DNA from: Hydrogenibacillus schlegelii
GTDB taxonomy: Bacteria > Bacillota > Bacilli > Thermicanales > DSM-22653
Direction: 5' to 3'
Assembly: GCF_001653195.1 (NCBI RefSeq)
Contig: NZ_JXBB01000055.1
Location: 1 to 64,000 of the forward strand
DNA length: 64,000 bases
This document shows positions 23,259-32,627 of this stretch, in pieces. Positions within the stretch are counted from its first letter, which is position 1; the number at the start of each line of letters is the position of its first letter. Both the position numbers and the translations under genes were made by a program. The notes below the pieces were generated by a model, which saw nothing but the letters and a program-made list of their open reading frames with translations, ran no database searches and had not been told where the DNA came from.

Positions 23259-24167
23259 CTACACTTCGAGCCGTTCGGTTCCCGATTCGAGAAAGCGCAC
23301 GGCGCCGGCTGCCGTCGCCTGTTCTCGGGCGTGATACGAGCTTCGGACGAGCGGCCCGGCCTCGACGTGGGCAAAGCCGCGCCGGAGGCCTTCTTCCCGC
23401 AGGCGTTCGAACTCCTCCGGCGCATAGTACCGCGCGACGGGAAGCTGCCGCCGGGAAGGACGGAGATACTGACCGATCGTCAGGATGTCGACGCCGCTCG
23501 CCCGAAGGTCGTCCATCGTTTCGATGAGCTCCTCCCACGACTCGCCGAGACCGACCATGAGGCTCGATTTCGTCGGGATCTCGGGCCGGAGGCGCTTCGC
23601 CTCCCGGAGGACCCATAGCGACCGTTCGTACGTCGCCTTGGCCCGGACCGACGGCGTCAGCCGCCGCACCGTCTCGACGTTGTGGTTGAACACGTCCGGA
23701 CGGGCCTCGAGGACCATCCGGAGCGCCGCCGGATCCCCGCCGAAATCCGGGGTGAGCACCTCGACCCCAACCCCCGGAATTTTGGACCGGAGCGCCCGGA
23801 TCGTCGCCGCAAACTGCCCGGCGCCCCCGTCCGGAAGATCGTCCCGGGCGACCGACGTGACGACGACGTACCGAAGCCCCATCGCCCGGGCGGCTTCGGC
23901 CACCCGCTCCGGCTCCTCCGGATCGGGGGCAAGCGGCCGGCCGGGGGTGACGGCACAGAACCGGCAGGACCGGGTGCACCGGTCGCCCAGGATCATGAAC
24001 GTCGCCGTCCCGGCGTTCCAGCACGAATGCAAATTCGGACAGCGCGCTTCCTCGCACACCGTATGGAGCGCCCCGGTCCGAAGGGCCGTCTTGACCTTGC
24101 GGAAGGCGACTTCGGTCTGAAGGGCCTCCCGGGCGAGGTGCGACCGAAGCCACGCCGGCTTTCTCAT
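23259..24167 (-). CDS. lipA: Lipoyl synthase
   Basis: A radical SAM enzyme that inserts two sulfurs into the octanoyl group on carrier domains such as GcvH and E2 subunits, sacrificing its auxiliary cluster and releasing 5'-deoxyadenosine. The 302-residue product has both cluster motifs: auxiliary C-x4-C-x5-C (CEEARCPNLHSC) and radical SAM C-x3-C-x2-C (CTRSCRFC). The C-terminal RSSYHA serine segment is present. The ATG at 24167 follows a GGAAGGACGGAG stretch. It is convergent with nothing and sits 125 bases from the divergent lytH start. The gcvH substrate gene is at 34544. Confidence 0.96.
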   Translation of the reverse strand: MRKPAWLRSHLAREALQTEVAFRKVKTALRTGALHTVCEEARCPNLHSCWNAGTATFMILGDRCTRSCRFCAVTPGRPLAPDPEEPERVAEAARAMGLRYVVVTSVARDDLPDGGAGQFAATIRALRSKIPGVGVEVLTPDFGGDPAALRMVLEARPDVFNHNVETVRRLTPSVRAKATYERSLWVLREAKRLRPEIPTKSSLMVGLGESWEELIETMDDLRASGVDILTIGQYLRPSRRQLPVARYYAPEEFERLREEGLRRGFAHVEAGPLVRSSYHAREQATAAGAVRFLESGTERLEV

Positions 24168-24292
24168 CTCGCTCCGTCCTTCCGGCACGCCGTTCACCTC
24201 TTCTCCGGCGCCGACCGGTGCCGGCACCGCGCTATGGTGCTATTATAACGAAACGGGTCAAAGAGGCCAAAATCGCCGAAAGGGGGGATCGG

Positions 24293-25300
24293 GTGCGTCC
24301 GCACCGTCTCGGTCCGGCGATCTTCGCCGCCTTCGTCGCCGCAACGCTCGTGCCGGCGTTCGCCGCCGCGGCCGAAAACCCGGCCGGGGAAAGGGGCGAG
24401 GCGGCCTATGCCGAACGGATGGCCCTTTACCGGTCTGTCGCCGCCTTGACCGACGTCCCCTGGACGCGGCTTGCGGCCGTCGATCAGTTTGCCCGCTCCC
24501 TTCAGAAAAAACGAAGCGACGGACCGATCGCCTTCCGCTTTCCACCCCCCCTCTGGGCCGGGCCGACCAACCCCGACCCGGAGGACACCGACCCGCGCAC
24601 GATCGCCCTCTTCGGCGGCCTCGGCCGGGACGGCGACGGCGACGGCTTTGCCGACCAGCGCTCGCCCCTGGACGTCCTCCTCGTGCTCGCCGAACGCCTC
24701 CGGGACGCCGGGAACGACTGGCCGCAGGCGGTCGCCGAGCTCTATCCGTCGGACAAAGACCGGATGATTCTCAAAGCGTTCGAAGCGCTTTACGCCGCTT
24801 TCGGCCGCCTCGACCTGTTCGACACGGCGTTCGTCGTCGACCGCCGGCGACCGTACAGCTATACGAACACCTGGGGGCAGCCCCGGGGCTTCGGCGGCCG
24901 CCGCTTTCACGAGGGAGCCGACATCTTCGCCCCGTACGGGACCCCCGTCCGGAGTGCCACGTACGGGGTCGTCGAAGTCGCCGGCTGGAACGTCTACGGC
25001 GGCTGGCGGGTGGGAATCCGCGATCTCAACAACATTTACTACTACTACGCTCATCTGTCCGGCTTCGCCCCCGGCGTCCGGCCGGGGAAGATCGTCCGGC
25101 CCGGCGAGGTCATCGGTTACGTCGGCTCTTCCGGCTACGGCCCGCCGGGGACGCAGGGCAAATTCCCGCCGCACCTCCATTTCGGCATGTACAAATACGA
25201 CGGTCGCCGGGAATGGGCCTTCGATCCGACGCCCCACCTCCGGCGCTTCGAGCGGCTGGAACGGGAAAAGGCCCGGCCGCGGGAGCGCACCGGCCCTTAG
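24293..25300 (+). CDS. lytH: LytH-like M23 peptidase, sporulation L-Ala-D-Glu endopeptidase
   Basis: A 335-residue exported zinc peptidase. After a signal sequence (about 5-28) and a linker region it has a C-terminal M23 domain: FHEGADIFAPYGTPVRSA gives the H-x3-D zinc site and PPHLHFGMY the H-x-H site. B. subtilis LytH trims cortex peptides to single L-alanine side chains during sporulation. The GTG at 24293 follows AAAGGGGGGAT. The pairing with yunB and lipA matches the Bacillus order. A sporulation sigma factor probably controls it, though I could not recognise its promoter with confidence. Confidence 0.9.
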   Translation: MRPHRLGPAIFAAFVAATLVPAFAAAAENPAGERGEAAYAERMALYRSVAALTDVPWTRLAAVDQFARSLQKKRSDGPIAFRFPPPLWAGPTNPDPEDTDPRTIALFGGLGRDGDGDGFADQRSPLDVLLVLAERLRDAGNDWPQAVAELYPSDKDRMILKAFEALYAAFGRLDLFDTAFVVDRRRPYSYTNTWGQPRGFGGRRFHEGADIFAPYGTPVRSATYGVVEVAGWNVYGGWRVGIRDLNNIYYYYAHLSGFAPGVRPGKIVRPGEVIGYVGSSGYGPPGTQGKFPPHLHFGMYKYDGRREWAFDPTPHLRRFERLEREKARPRERTGP

Positions 25301-25306
25301 CGACCG

Positions 25307-26092
25307 CTACCGCGGCGCGGCCGGCGGAGGCGAACGGTCCGGCGCGGCCCCCGACGCCGGGCCGGACGGGGCGCCGGCGGAAGGGGGCCCGGCGCCGGTC
25401 CCGGAAGGGCGCAAATCCGGCGGCGGCAGAACCGGAATCGGCGACGGAGCCCCGTTTTTGAAATAATAAAGCGGCACCTGGCCGACGATGAGCTCCTGAG
25501 CGACGGCGATCCGCTGTTCGATCGTTTTTTCGTTTGAGGCAAACGGAATGATCACCCGCATGCGGAGTTTGATCTTCAAATAAAGCGTCAAAAGCACGTT
25601 GTTGATGCCGGTCTCCTCCACCGCCGGCTCGAGCTCCACTTCCGCCGCGCCGATGGGGACGATCGTCACCGGAATGCGCGGGCCGGTGTCGGCCAGCACT
25701 TCGCTTCCGAGGGCGACGCCCAGCGGAACGTCGATCCGCTGCCGGGAGAGCGTCCCCAGCGTCTTGCGCATGCTTTCCTCCGCCAGCGCCTGCACCCGGG
25801 CGGCGCCGCCGGCGTCGAGACTGATGGCGATGACGCCGCGGTTCGGATCGATCGTTTTGATCAGGAGATCCCGGCCGTTCGGCATCTCGTCGAGGCGGCT
25901 TCTTACGGCCTGCATGATCGCCAGCTCGGCGATCTGGACGACCCGGACCTCGGCGTAACTCCGGATCATCGGCATCATCCGCCGCTCGATGAGGTAAAAT
26001 CCTTGGACGAAGAGAACGAGCGCCGCCGTGAAGACGAGAAAAAAAATCGAGCGGCGCCGGAAGCGCCGCCGAAAGGCCGTCGGCCTCGCCAT
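25307..26092 (-). CDS. yunB: Sporulation protein YunB
   Basis: A 261-residue protein with a positively charged N-terminus, one membrane helix (about 15-35) and a domain facing the outside or the forespore space. The family pattern is visible in MMPMIRSYAEVRVVQIAE, GVALGSEVLADTGPRIPV and EETGINNVLLTLYLKIKLRMRVIIPF. The last 50 residues are Pro/Gly/Ala-rich and not conserved. In B. subtilis, yunB mutants sporulate poorly. GGGGGGAG precedes the ATG at 26092. It is convergent with lytH with only six bases between. Confidence 0.92.
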   Translation of the reverse strand: MARPTAFRRRFRRRSIFFLVFTAALVLFVQGFYLIERRMMPMIRSYAEVRVVQIAELAIMQAVRSRLDEMPNGRDLLIKTIDPNRGVIAISLDAGGAARVQALAEESMRKTLGTLSRQRIDVPLGVALGSEVLADTGPRIPVTIVPIGAAEVELEPAVEETGINNVLLTLYLKIKLRMRVIIPFASNEKTIEQRIAVAQELIVGQVPLYYFKNGAPSPIPVLPPPDLRPSGTGAGPPSAGAPSGPASGAAPDRSPPPAAPR

Positions 26093-26155
26093 CGCGCTCC
26101 CCCCGGTTTTACCTTATGCCGGGAGCGGCAGGGGAAGACGCCGCGAGGCCGACGA

Positions 26156-26413
26156 TCAGTGCAGGTTGGGATCGACGGGGGTCGCGTCCTGGGGCGGAAG
26201 TAAGCCCTCCTGCATGAGCTTCTGCTTGAGCAGTTCGACGACGTACAGCGATACCATCTGGAACAGTTCGTCGTCGCTCATCCCTTCGATGAACCGCAGA
26301 AGATCTTCCCGCTCATGATCAGAAAATAATTGCAGCACCACTTCCAGCGGCCCGTCGGGATGCTCGACGAGCTGTTCCCGGTACAGCTTGAACACATCGT
26401 CGACAAACTTCAT
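26156..26413 (-). CDS. Small DUF6154-like protein
   Basis: An 85-residue acidic, helical protein: MKFVDDVFKLYREQL, then DHEREDLLRFIEGMSDDELFQMVSLYVVE. It resembles short DUF6154 proteins of Bacillaceae; the family's role is unknown. The ATG at 26413 overlaps the stop of the preceding yunD gene (ATGA), indicating coupled translation. There is no signal or membrane segment. Confidence 0.78.
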   Translation of the reverse strand: MKFVDDVFKLYREQLVEHPDGPLEVVLQLFSDHEREDLLRFIEGMSDDELFQMVSLYVVELLKQKLMQEGLLPPQDATPVDPNLH

Positions 26414-27852
26414 CCGCCCAACCCCTCTCCGCCAGCGTCTTGTGCGCGCCGCCGGAAGCGCGGCCGCTCGGCTTCGGTGTGGTCGACGCTTCGGCCGAGC
26501 TCTTCCGCGAGGTAGTGCCGGAGGTAAAACGGAGCGCAGTACGTCACCGTTTCCGGCCGGTGGTGAAGGCCATCATACGCGCGCATGAAGACGAACATGT
26601 CGGCGGTCGCGACGCGGAGGACCTCTTCGTCGACGAGGCGCCGGCCGTCCTTCAGGAGGGCGACGACCGCACGCCGGTCGCCCGCTTCCGCCACCTCGAC
26701 GTCGATGCCGTCGACCGCCGGGTGGCCGAGGACGCGCCCCCGAAAGCCGTACCCCCGCACCTCCGCCGTCATCCGGGACGGCCGAAGGGCATCGCTTAGA
26801 ATTTGCTTTAATTCTAATGCCCGAAGCGATAGAACGCAAGGGGAGATCGGGTGCGGGCAGGCCGAGAGAACGGCCGCATAGGGGACGACGCCCGCGGAAA
26901 GGCCGTGAAGGAGAAGGCCGCTCGTCACAAAGGCGACGTCCGCCTCCGTCGCCCGGCGGATCGCCCGGGCGAGGACGTTCGCGAGGGGCGATTCCGCCAC
27001 GTACGAGACGCCGAGCGGCCGGGCGAGGCGGGCCACCGGCCGCTCGAGGTTCGCCGCCGAGGCCGCTTCCGCCTCCCGGATCGCCGCGGCGACCGCCGGA
27101 TGCGGCGCTTCTTTGTCCACGGCGACGGTCCGCGCCCGGACGACGAGCCCGGTCGAAGTGAAAACGAGGTCCACCTGGCCGACCTCGGCGCCGCCGCGGC
27201 CGGCCTGGATGATCGTCGTCCGGCCGACCCGCTCCCCCTCCGGAAGGCGATGGTGGGTGTGGCCGCCGAGGATGACATCGAGCGCGGGAAAGCGCTTCGC
27301 CAGCTCCCGGTCGGCAAACAGACCGAGATGCGAAAGAAGCACGAGCGCATCGACGTCCGGCCTGAGGCGCGGCACGAGCTCCGCCAGCGCCACCTCCGGC
27401 GGCTCCACCCGCCAGCCGAGAAGCGCGTAGTAAAAAAACGGCACCGTCACGCCGATGAAGCCGATCGCCCGGCCGCCGACCGTCCGGACGGCGAACGGCC
27501 GCGCCCACGCCGGCCGCCGGCCGCTTCGGTCGAACAGGTTGGCGACGAGGACGTCAAACGGCGCGCCGCGGTAGAGGGCGTCGAGCGCCTTCGGCAGGAG
27601 CGAAAGCCCTTCATTGTTCCCGATCGCGATGAAGTCGTAGCCGGACGCCTTGAGCGCCCGCACGTTGGCGCCGCCGGTCGTCGCCTCCGTGAGCGGATGG
27701 GCCCGGTCGATGTGGTCGCCGCCGTCGAGCAAAAAGACCGCCTCGCCCCGGCGCTCCCGCCGGAGGCGTTCGACGTAGCCGGCGATCTTCGGCATCCGGT
27801 CGAAGCGGCTGTGAACGTCGTTCGAATGGATGAGCGTCACGCGCAACGCCAT
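26410..27852 (-). CDS. yunD: YunD-type 5'-nucleotidase / bifunctional metallophosphatase
   Basis: A 480-residue protein of the UshA/5'-nucleotidase family: an N-terminal metallophosphatase domain with HSNDVHSRFD, LLDGGDHID, IGNNEG and GGHTHHRLPEG motifs, and a C-terminal nucleotidase domain of about 200 residues (from about 275). No signal peptide is visible, so it is probably cytoplasmic like its Bacillus relatives. The start is uncertain: the ATG at 27852 abuts GGGGGG, while a TTG at 27846 has ideal spacing. Likely substrates are nucleotides or their diesters. It is followed by and coupled to a DUF6154-like gene. Confidence 0.88.
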   Translation of the reverse strand: MALRVTLIHSNDVHSRFDRMPKIAGYVERLRRERRGEAVFLLDGGDHIDRAHPLTEATTGGANVRALKASGYDFIAIGNNEGLSLLPKALDALYRGAPFDVLVANLFDRSGRRPAWARPFAVRTVGGRAIGFIGVTVPFFYYALLGWRVEPPEVALAELVPRLRPDVDALVLLSHLGLFADRELAKRFPALDVILGGHTHHRLPEGERVGRTTIIQAGRGGAEVGQVDLVFTSTGLVVRARTVAVDKEAPHPAVAAAIREAEAASAANLERPVARLARPLGVSYVAESPLANVLARAIRRATEADVAFVTSGLLLHGLSAGVVPYAAVLSACPHPISPCVLSLRALELKQILSDALRPSRMTAEVRGYGFRGRVLGHPAVDGIDVEVAEAGDRRAVVALLKDGRRLVDEEVLRVATADMFVFMRAYDGLHHRPETVTYCAPFYLRHYLAEELGRSVDHTEAERPRFRRRAQDAGGEGLGG

Positions 27853-28191
27853 CCCCCCGATCGACCCAAGCATACGCCTTCGGATCGCCGAGTTCAACGG
27901 CCGGCCGCCGGACGCCGGACGAAGCGCCGCGCCGATCGAGCGCCGGGCGATATCCACAACGTCGTCACCGGTCGGCGGCCGGGCCAAGCGCCACGCCGGA
28001 CCTCGAGACGACGGCGCCGGCCCGTCGCCCATCCCGGGACGGAGGCGGGGCCGTGCGGCGACGCGAAAAAGTCCCTGCCGGACGTTCGGCAGGGACCGGG
28101 AGAACGCTCCGTTCAAGCAAGCGCCCGCGCCGCCTGGCGGGCGGCGATCGGCCGCCCCTTCGGCCGGCTTCGGCAGAAACCGGGGGAGAAA
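27853..28191. other. Intergenic region between yunD and sufB
   Basis: A 339-base gap. It contains the suf operon terminator at 28066-28096. The rest is GC-rich with several short CCGGCG/CGCCGG patches. I see no clear promoter for yunD and no coding frame with a good start. Confidence 0.6.
28066..28096 (-). terminator. Intrinsic terminator of the suf operon
   Basis: A 10-base stem, 28071-28080 against 28087-28096 (GTCCCTGCCG), followed on the minus strand by TTTTT. It lies 96 bases after sufB. Confidence 0.85.
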
Positions 28192-29589
28192 TCAGCCGAT
28201 GCTTCCTTCCATCTCGTAGGCGATGAGCCGGTTCAGCTCGACGGCGTACTCCATCGGCAGCTCCTTCGTGAACGGCTCGATGAAGCCCATGACGATCATC
28301 TGCGTCGCTTCCTGCTCCGTCAGTCCCCGGCTCATGAGGTAGAAGAGCTGCTCCTCGCTCACCTTCGACACCGTCGCCTCGTGCTCGAGGACGACGTCGT
28401 CGGTCCGGATTTCGTTGTACGGAATCGTATCGGAGATGGACCGGTCGTCGAGAATGAGCGTGTCGCACTTGACGTTGGCCTTCGAGCCGCGGGCGTTTTT
28501 GCCGAAGTTCACCAGGCCGCGGTAGTTGACCGCGCCCCCGTCTTTGCTGATCGACTTCGAGACGATCGTCGCGGTGCAGTTCGGCGCGAGCATGTGGACC
28601 TTGGCGCCGGCGTCGAGCACCTGGTTTTTCCCGGCGACGGCGATCGAGAGGATGTCCGCCCGACCGCCTTCGCCCTTCATGATCACCGCCGGGTACTTCA
28701 TCGTCACCTTGCTGCCGAGGTTGCCGTCGACCCACTCCATCGTCGCGTACGCCTCGGTCATCGCCCGCTTCGTGACGAGGTTGTAGACGTTCGTCGACCA
28801 GTTCTGGATCGTCGTGTACCGGGCCCGGGCGCCGCGCTTGACGATCACCTCGACGACGGCGGCGTGGAGCGAATCCGTCGAGTAGACCGGTGCCGTGCAC
28901 CCTTCGACGTAGTGGGCGAACGCCCCCTCGTCGACGATGATGAGCGTCCGCTCAAACTGGCCCATGTTTTCCGAGTTGATGCGGAAGTACGCCTGAAGCG
29001 GCACCTCGACCTTGACGCCCTTCGGCACGTAGATGAACGTCCCGCCGGACCAGACGGCGCTGTTTAAGGCGGCGAACTTGTTGTCGGACGGCGGGACGAC
29101 GGTCGCAAAATACTGCCGGAAGAGCTCGGGGTATTCCTTGAGCGCCGTGTCGGTGTCGAGGAAGATGACGCCCCTCTCCTCGAGTTCCTTTTTCATGTTG
29201 TTGTAGACGACTTCCGACTCGTACTGGGCCGAGACGCCGGCGAGGAACTTCTGCTCCGCCTCCGGGATGCCGAGGCGCTCGAACGTCTTTTTGATCTCCT
29301 CCGGCACCTCGTCCCACGACCGGCCACGGCGCTCCGACGGCTTGACGTAGTAGGTGATGTTGTCGAAGTCGATGGCCGAAAGGTCCGGCCCCCACGTCGG
29401 CATCGGCTTGGCGAGAAAGATGTCGAGCGCCTTCAGCCGGAACTCCGTCATCCAATCCGGCTCGCCCTTCATCTTCGAGATGTCGATGATGAGATCCCGG
29501 GTCAGCCCCTTCGGCGCCCGGTAGACGGCGACGTCCGGGTCCCGAAAGCCGTAGCGGTACTCGGAGCTGACGGGCACGTCGTGGACCAT
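28192..29589 (-). CDS. sufB: Fe-S cluster assembly protein SufB
   Basis: A 465-residue scaffold subunit of the SufBCD complex, on which nascent Fe-S clusters form. The family pattern is complete: [25 protein letters not shown] at the start (in part), [17 protein letters not shown], the cysteine in VEGCTAP and the C-terminal beta-helix and helical end. AAGGAGGGA lies before the ATG at 29589. It is the last gene of sufC-sufD-sufS-sufU-sufB, the Gram-positive order, and is followed by a terminator. Confidence 0.97.
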   Translation of the reverse strand: MVHDVPVSSEYRYGFRDPDVAVYRAPKGLTRDLIIDISKMKGEPDWMTEFRLKALDIFLAKPMPTWGPDLSAIDFDNITYYVKPSERRGRSWDEVPEEIKKTFERLGIPEAEQKFLAGVSAQYESEVVYNNMKKELEERGVIFLDTDTALKEYPELFRQYFATVVPPSDNKFAALNSAVWSGGTFIYVPKGVKVEVPLQAYFRINSENMGQFERTLIIVDEGAFAHYVEGCTAPVYSTDSLHAAVVEVIVKRGARARYTTIQNWSTNVYNLVTKRAMTEAYATMEWVDGNLGSKVTMKYPAVIMKGEGGRADILSIAVAGKNQVLDAGAKVHMLAPNCTATIVSKSISKDGGAVNYRGLVNFGKNARGSKANVKCDTLILDDRSISDTIPYNEIRTDDVVLEHEATVSKVSEEQLFYLMSRGLTEQEATQMIVMGFIEPFTKELPMEYAVELNRLIAYEMEGSIG

Positions 29590-29628
29590 CGGCGCTCCCT
29601 CCTTCGGATCGCGTGATGGAAAACGGGC

Positions 29629-30099
29629 TTACGGCGCCGGCGTTCCGGCGGGCGATTCGGCCGCCGCGCCGCCTTCGGCGAGGGCGCGCTCCAGCGCCTT
29701 CCAGGCGAGCGTCGCGCACTTGATCCGAACCGGAAACTGATGCACCCCTTGAAGGGCGACGGCGTCCCCGAGCGCCTCCTCCGTCGCCGGGTCCAGGGGC
29801 TCCCCCTGCACGAGGCGGAAAAACGCCCGGGCGAGCGCTTCCGCCTCGTCCGCCGTCTTCCCCTCGACCAGCGCCGACATCATCGAAGCGGAGCTCATGC
29901 TGATCGAGCATCCCTCGCCGACGAAGCGGACCGCCGCGAGGCGATCGTCCTCCCGCCGGACGTAGAGCGTGATCCGGTCGCCGCAGGACGGGTTTTTGAG
30001 CTCGACCGCCAGGACGCCGGGGCCCTCCAGCGTCCCCCGCTTCCGGGGGTGCTTATAGTGATCCAGGATGATCTCCCGATACAGGTTCTCCAAAGACAT
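29629..30099 (-). CDS. sufU: SufU, sulfur-accepting partner of SufS
   Basis: A 156-residue zinc-bound protein that receives persulfide sulfur from SufS and passes it to the SufBCD scaffold. The key cysteines are visible in NPSCGDR, EGCSISMSSASMM and KCATLAW. The last 15 residues are a Pro/Ala-rich tail. AAAGGAG lies ten bases before the ATG at 30099. The start lies inside the end of sufS (47-base overlap), implying tight coupling. It is typical of the Bacillus-type SUF operon. Confidence 0.96.
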   Translation of the reverse strand: MSLENLYREIILDHYKHPRKRGTLEGPGVLAVELKNPSCGDRITLYVRREDDRLAAVRFVGEGCSISMSSASMMSALVEGKTADEAEALARAFFRLVQGEPLDPATEEALGDAVALQGVHQFPVRIKCATLAWKALERALAEGGAAAESPAGTPAP

Positions 30100-31339
30100 C
30101 GCCGAAAAACTCCTTTGCCCGGCGGACGCCGACGACGAGCCGTTCGACGTCGTCCTCGTCGTTGTAGAGGTAAAAGCTCGCCCGGACCGTCGCCGGCACG
30201 CAGAGCCGCGTCATGAGCGGCTGGGCGCAGTGGTGGCCGGCCCGGACGGCGATCCCTTCGGCATCGAGGACGGTAGAGACGTCGTGGGCGTGGATGCGGC
30301 CGACGTTGAAAGCGACGACCGCGTGCCGGTCGGTCCGCGGACCGTACACGGTGACCCCCGGCTCGTTCGCCAGCGCCTCCGCCGCCAGATTCGTCAGGCG
30401 GACGACGTGGGCTTCGATCGCGTCCATGCCGATCGCTTCGAGGTATTCGATCGCCGCTCTGAGGCCGATCGCCTCGGCAATCGGCGGCGTCCCCGCTTCA
30501 AACTTCCACGGCGGCTCCCGCCACGTCGCATCGAAAAGCGTCACCCGGTCGATCATCTCGCCGCCGACTTCGTACGGCTCCATGGAGCGAAGGTGCTCTT
30601 CCTTGGCATAGAGGACGCCGATGCCCGTCGGGCCGAGCATCTTGTGGCCGGAGAAGGCGAGGAAGTCGACGTCGAGCGCCCGGACGTCGAGCGGAAGGTG
30701 CGGGGCGCTCTGGGCGGCGTCGACGACGATCACCGCGCCGACGGCGTGGGCCCGCCGGGCGGCGTGGGCGATCGGGGCGACGGCGCCGGTCACGTTCGAG
30801 ACATGGGCCAGGGCGACGATTTTCGTCCGGGGAGAGATCGCCTGATCGATCGCCGCCTCGGTGATCCGCAGGTCGTCCGTCGGCTCGATAAAGACGAGGC
30901 GGGCGCCGGTCTCCCGGGCGACCCGCTGCCACGGGAGAAGGTTCGCGTGATGCTCGAGCGGCGTGAGCACGATCTCGTCGCCGGGGCCGAGTCGCGGCCG
31001 GGCGTACGCCTGGGCGACGAGGTTCAGGCTTCCGGTGGTGCTCCGGGTAAAGACGATCTCCGCCGCCGATCGGGCGCCGAGAAAGCGTCGGACCGCCTCC
31101 CGGGCCGCCTCATACGCTTCGGTCGCCCGGCCGGCGAGGGTGTGGACGGCCCGGTGGACATTGGCGTAGTCCCGCTCATAGAAGCGGGTCATCGCCTCGA
31201 GGACCGCCCGGGGTTTTTGCGCCGTCGCGGCGCTGTCCAGGTAGACGAGGGGCCTTCCGGCAATCGTCTGATCGAAGATCGGAAAGTCGGCGCGGAGTGC
31301 CTTCGGCACGAGCGGGCGACGCAAGGTGCGGTCCGTCAT
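30053..31339 (-). CDS. sufS: Cysteine desulfurase SufS
   Basis: A 428-residue PLP enzyme that takes sulfur from L-cysteine as a persulfide. The PLP lysine is in SGHKMLGPTG, the nucleophilic cysteine in RAGHHCAQPLM, and the N-terminus reads FPIFDQTIAGRPLVYLDSAATAQKP. The start overlaps the stop of sufD (ATGA), and its end overlaps sufU by 47 bases. All active-site residues I can check are in place. Length and order fit Gram-positive SUF operons. Confidence 0.97.
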   Translation of the reverse strand: MTDRTLRRPLVPKALRADFPIFDQTIAGRPLVYLDSAATAQKPRAVLEAMTRFYERDYANVHRAVHTLAGRATEAYEAAREAVRRFLGARSAAEIVFTRSTTGSLNLVAQAYARPRLGPGDEIVLTPLEHHANLLPWQRVARETGARLVFIEPTDDLRITEAAIDQAISPRTKIVALAHVSNVTGAVAPIAHAARRAHAVGAVIVVDAAQSAPHLPLDVRALDVDFLAFSGHKMLGPTGIGVLYAKEEHLRSMEPYEVGGEMIDRVTLFDATWREPPWKFEAGTPPIAEAIGLRAAIEYLEAIGMDAIEAHVVRLTNLAAEALANEPGVTVYGPRTDRHAVVAFNVGRIHAHDVSTVLDAEGIAVRAGHHCAQPLMTRLCVPATVRASFYLYNDEDDVERLVVGVRRAKEFFGDVFGEPVSGDHPGSL

Positions 31340-32625
31340 CGGCCGATCTTCTCCTCGATCGCCTCGACGAGGCGGTCCCGGGCGGCCGGAAGCGGCACGC
31401 GGGCGATCACCGGATCGAGGAAGGCGCGAAGGAGCAACCGTTCCGCCTCCCGCCGGGGAAGCCCCCGGGACATGAGGTAGTAAAGCTGGCCCTCATCGAT
31501 CCGCCCGACGCTCGCCGCATGGCCGGCCTTGACGTCGTTTTCCTCGATGAGGAGGATCGGATTGGCGTCGCCCCGCGCCTCCGGGCTCAGGATGAGCAGC
31601 CGCTCCGTCTGCTCGCCGCTCGATTTCGTCGCCTTCTTTTCGATCTTCGTCACGCCGTTGTACACCTGGTGCGCCCGATCGAGGAGGATCCCCTTGGCGA
31701 GGAGCGCGCTTTCGGTGTGGCGGCCGAGGTGCCACACCCGAAGGTCGAAGACGCCCCGCTGCTCGCCGGTGCCGACGCCGATCATGTAAAGTTCGGTCCG
31801 GGCACCCTCCCCTTCGAGGCGCGCCACCGTCGGCGCAAAGGTGTCGGCGTGGCCGACCTCGCCGATGGCCCAGATGATCTCGCCGTCCCGGCCGACCCGG
31901 GCGACCCGCCGTCCGTGATCGACCGCCCCGCGGCCGAGGCGGCTCAAGGCGGCGTAGCGGAGCCGGGCGCCGTCTGCGACGTAAAGTTCGGTCACACTGT
32001 GGTGGACGGTCGGCACCCCGTCCGGCGAAAGATGCGTCTCGATGAGTTCGAGGGAGGCCCCGGCCTCGACGACGACGACGAGGCGCACCGACTGCCCCCG
32101 CTCCCCGGACCAGACGACGAGCTGAACCGGCCGGTCGAAGGCGACGCCCCGCGGCACGTAGACGAAGGCGCCCCCTTGGAACGTCGCCGCCGAAAGGGCA
32201 GCCAGGCGGTCGTCTTCCGGGCCGACGAGACCGAAAAGATACCGCGGAAGCCGCTCGTCGGCGAGGGCCGCCCGGAGGTCGGCGACGACGACCCCCGACG
32301 CCTCGGCCGCCTCGAGGTCAAAGGCGACGCTCCGGCCTCCGTCCAGAAGGACGAGCGCCGGCGCCCCGGCATCGAACGACCGCCGAACGGCCTCGGGCAG
32401 GTCCCCGGCCGGCGCTGCTTCCGCGAATGGCGACCCCGGCTCGACCGCCGTCCACGGCCAGGAGGCGATGCGGATCTTCTCCGACGCCGGAAACGGAAGC
32501 GCCCTTAGGCCCTCCGCCCCCCGGCGCCGGGCGTCCTGAAGCCAGGCGGGCTCTCCCGGCGGCAACTTCTGAAGAAGCTTTTCCGCCAGCTCCGCATAAG
32601 CGTCCCGCACGTCGGTCGGCGCCAT
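31336..32625 (-). CDS. sufD: Fe-S cluster assembly protein SufD
   Basis: A 429-residue SufB paralogue that partners SufB and SufC. It shares the beta-helical core (GGAFVYVPRGVAFDRPVQLVVW) and the C-terminal signature (ILLIEENDVKAGHAASVGRIDEGQLYYLMSRGLPRREAERLLLRAFL, quoted here in outline only as ENDVKAGHAA and YYLMSRGL). AGGAGG lies seven bases before the ATG at 32625. It is preceded by sufC with one or two bases between and overlaps sufS. Confidence 0.95.
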   Translation of the reverse strand: MAPTDVRDAYAELAEKLLQKLPPGEPAWLQDARRRGAEGLRALPFPASEKIRIASWPWTAVEPGSPFAEAAPAGDLPEAVRRSFDAGAPALVLLDGGRSVAFDLEAAEASGVVVADLRAALADERLPRYLFGLVGPEDDRLAALSAATFQGGAFVYVPRGVAFDRPVQLVVWSGERGQSVRLVVVVEAGASLELIETHLSPDGVPTVHHSVTELYVADGARLRYAALSRLGRGAVDHGRRVARVGRDGEIIWAIGEVGHADTFAPTVARLEGEGARTELYMIGVGTGEQRGVFDLRVWHLGRHTESALLAKGILLDRAHQVYNGVTKIEKKATKSSGEQTERLLILSPEARGDANPILLIEENDVKAGHAASVGRIDEGQLYYLMSRGLPRREAERLLLRAFLDPVIARVPLPAARDRLVEAIEEKIGR

Positions 32626-32627
32626 CG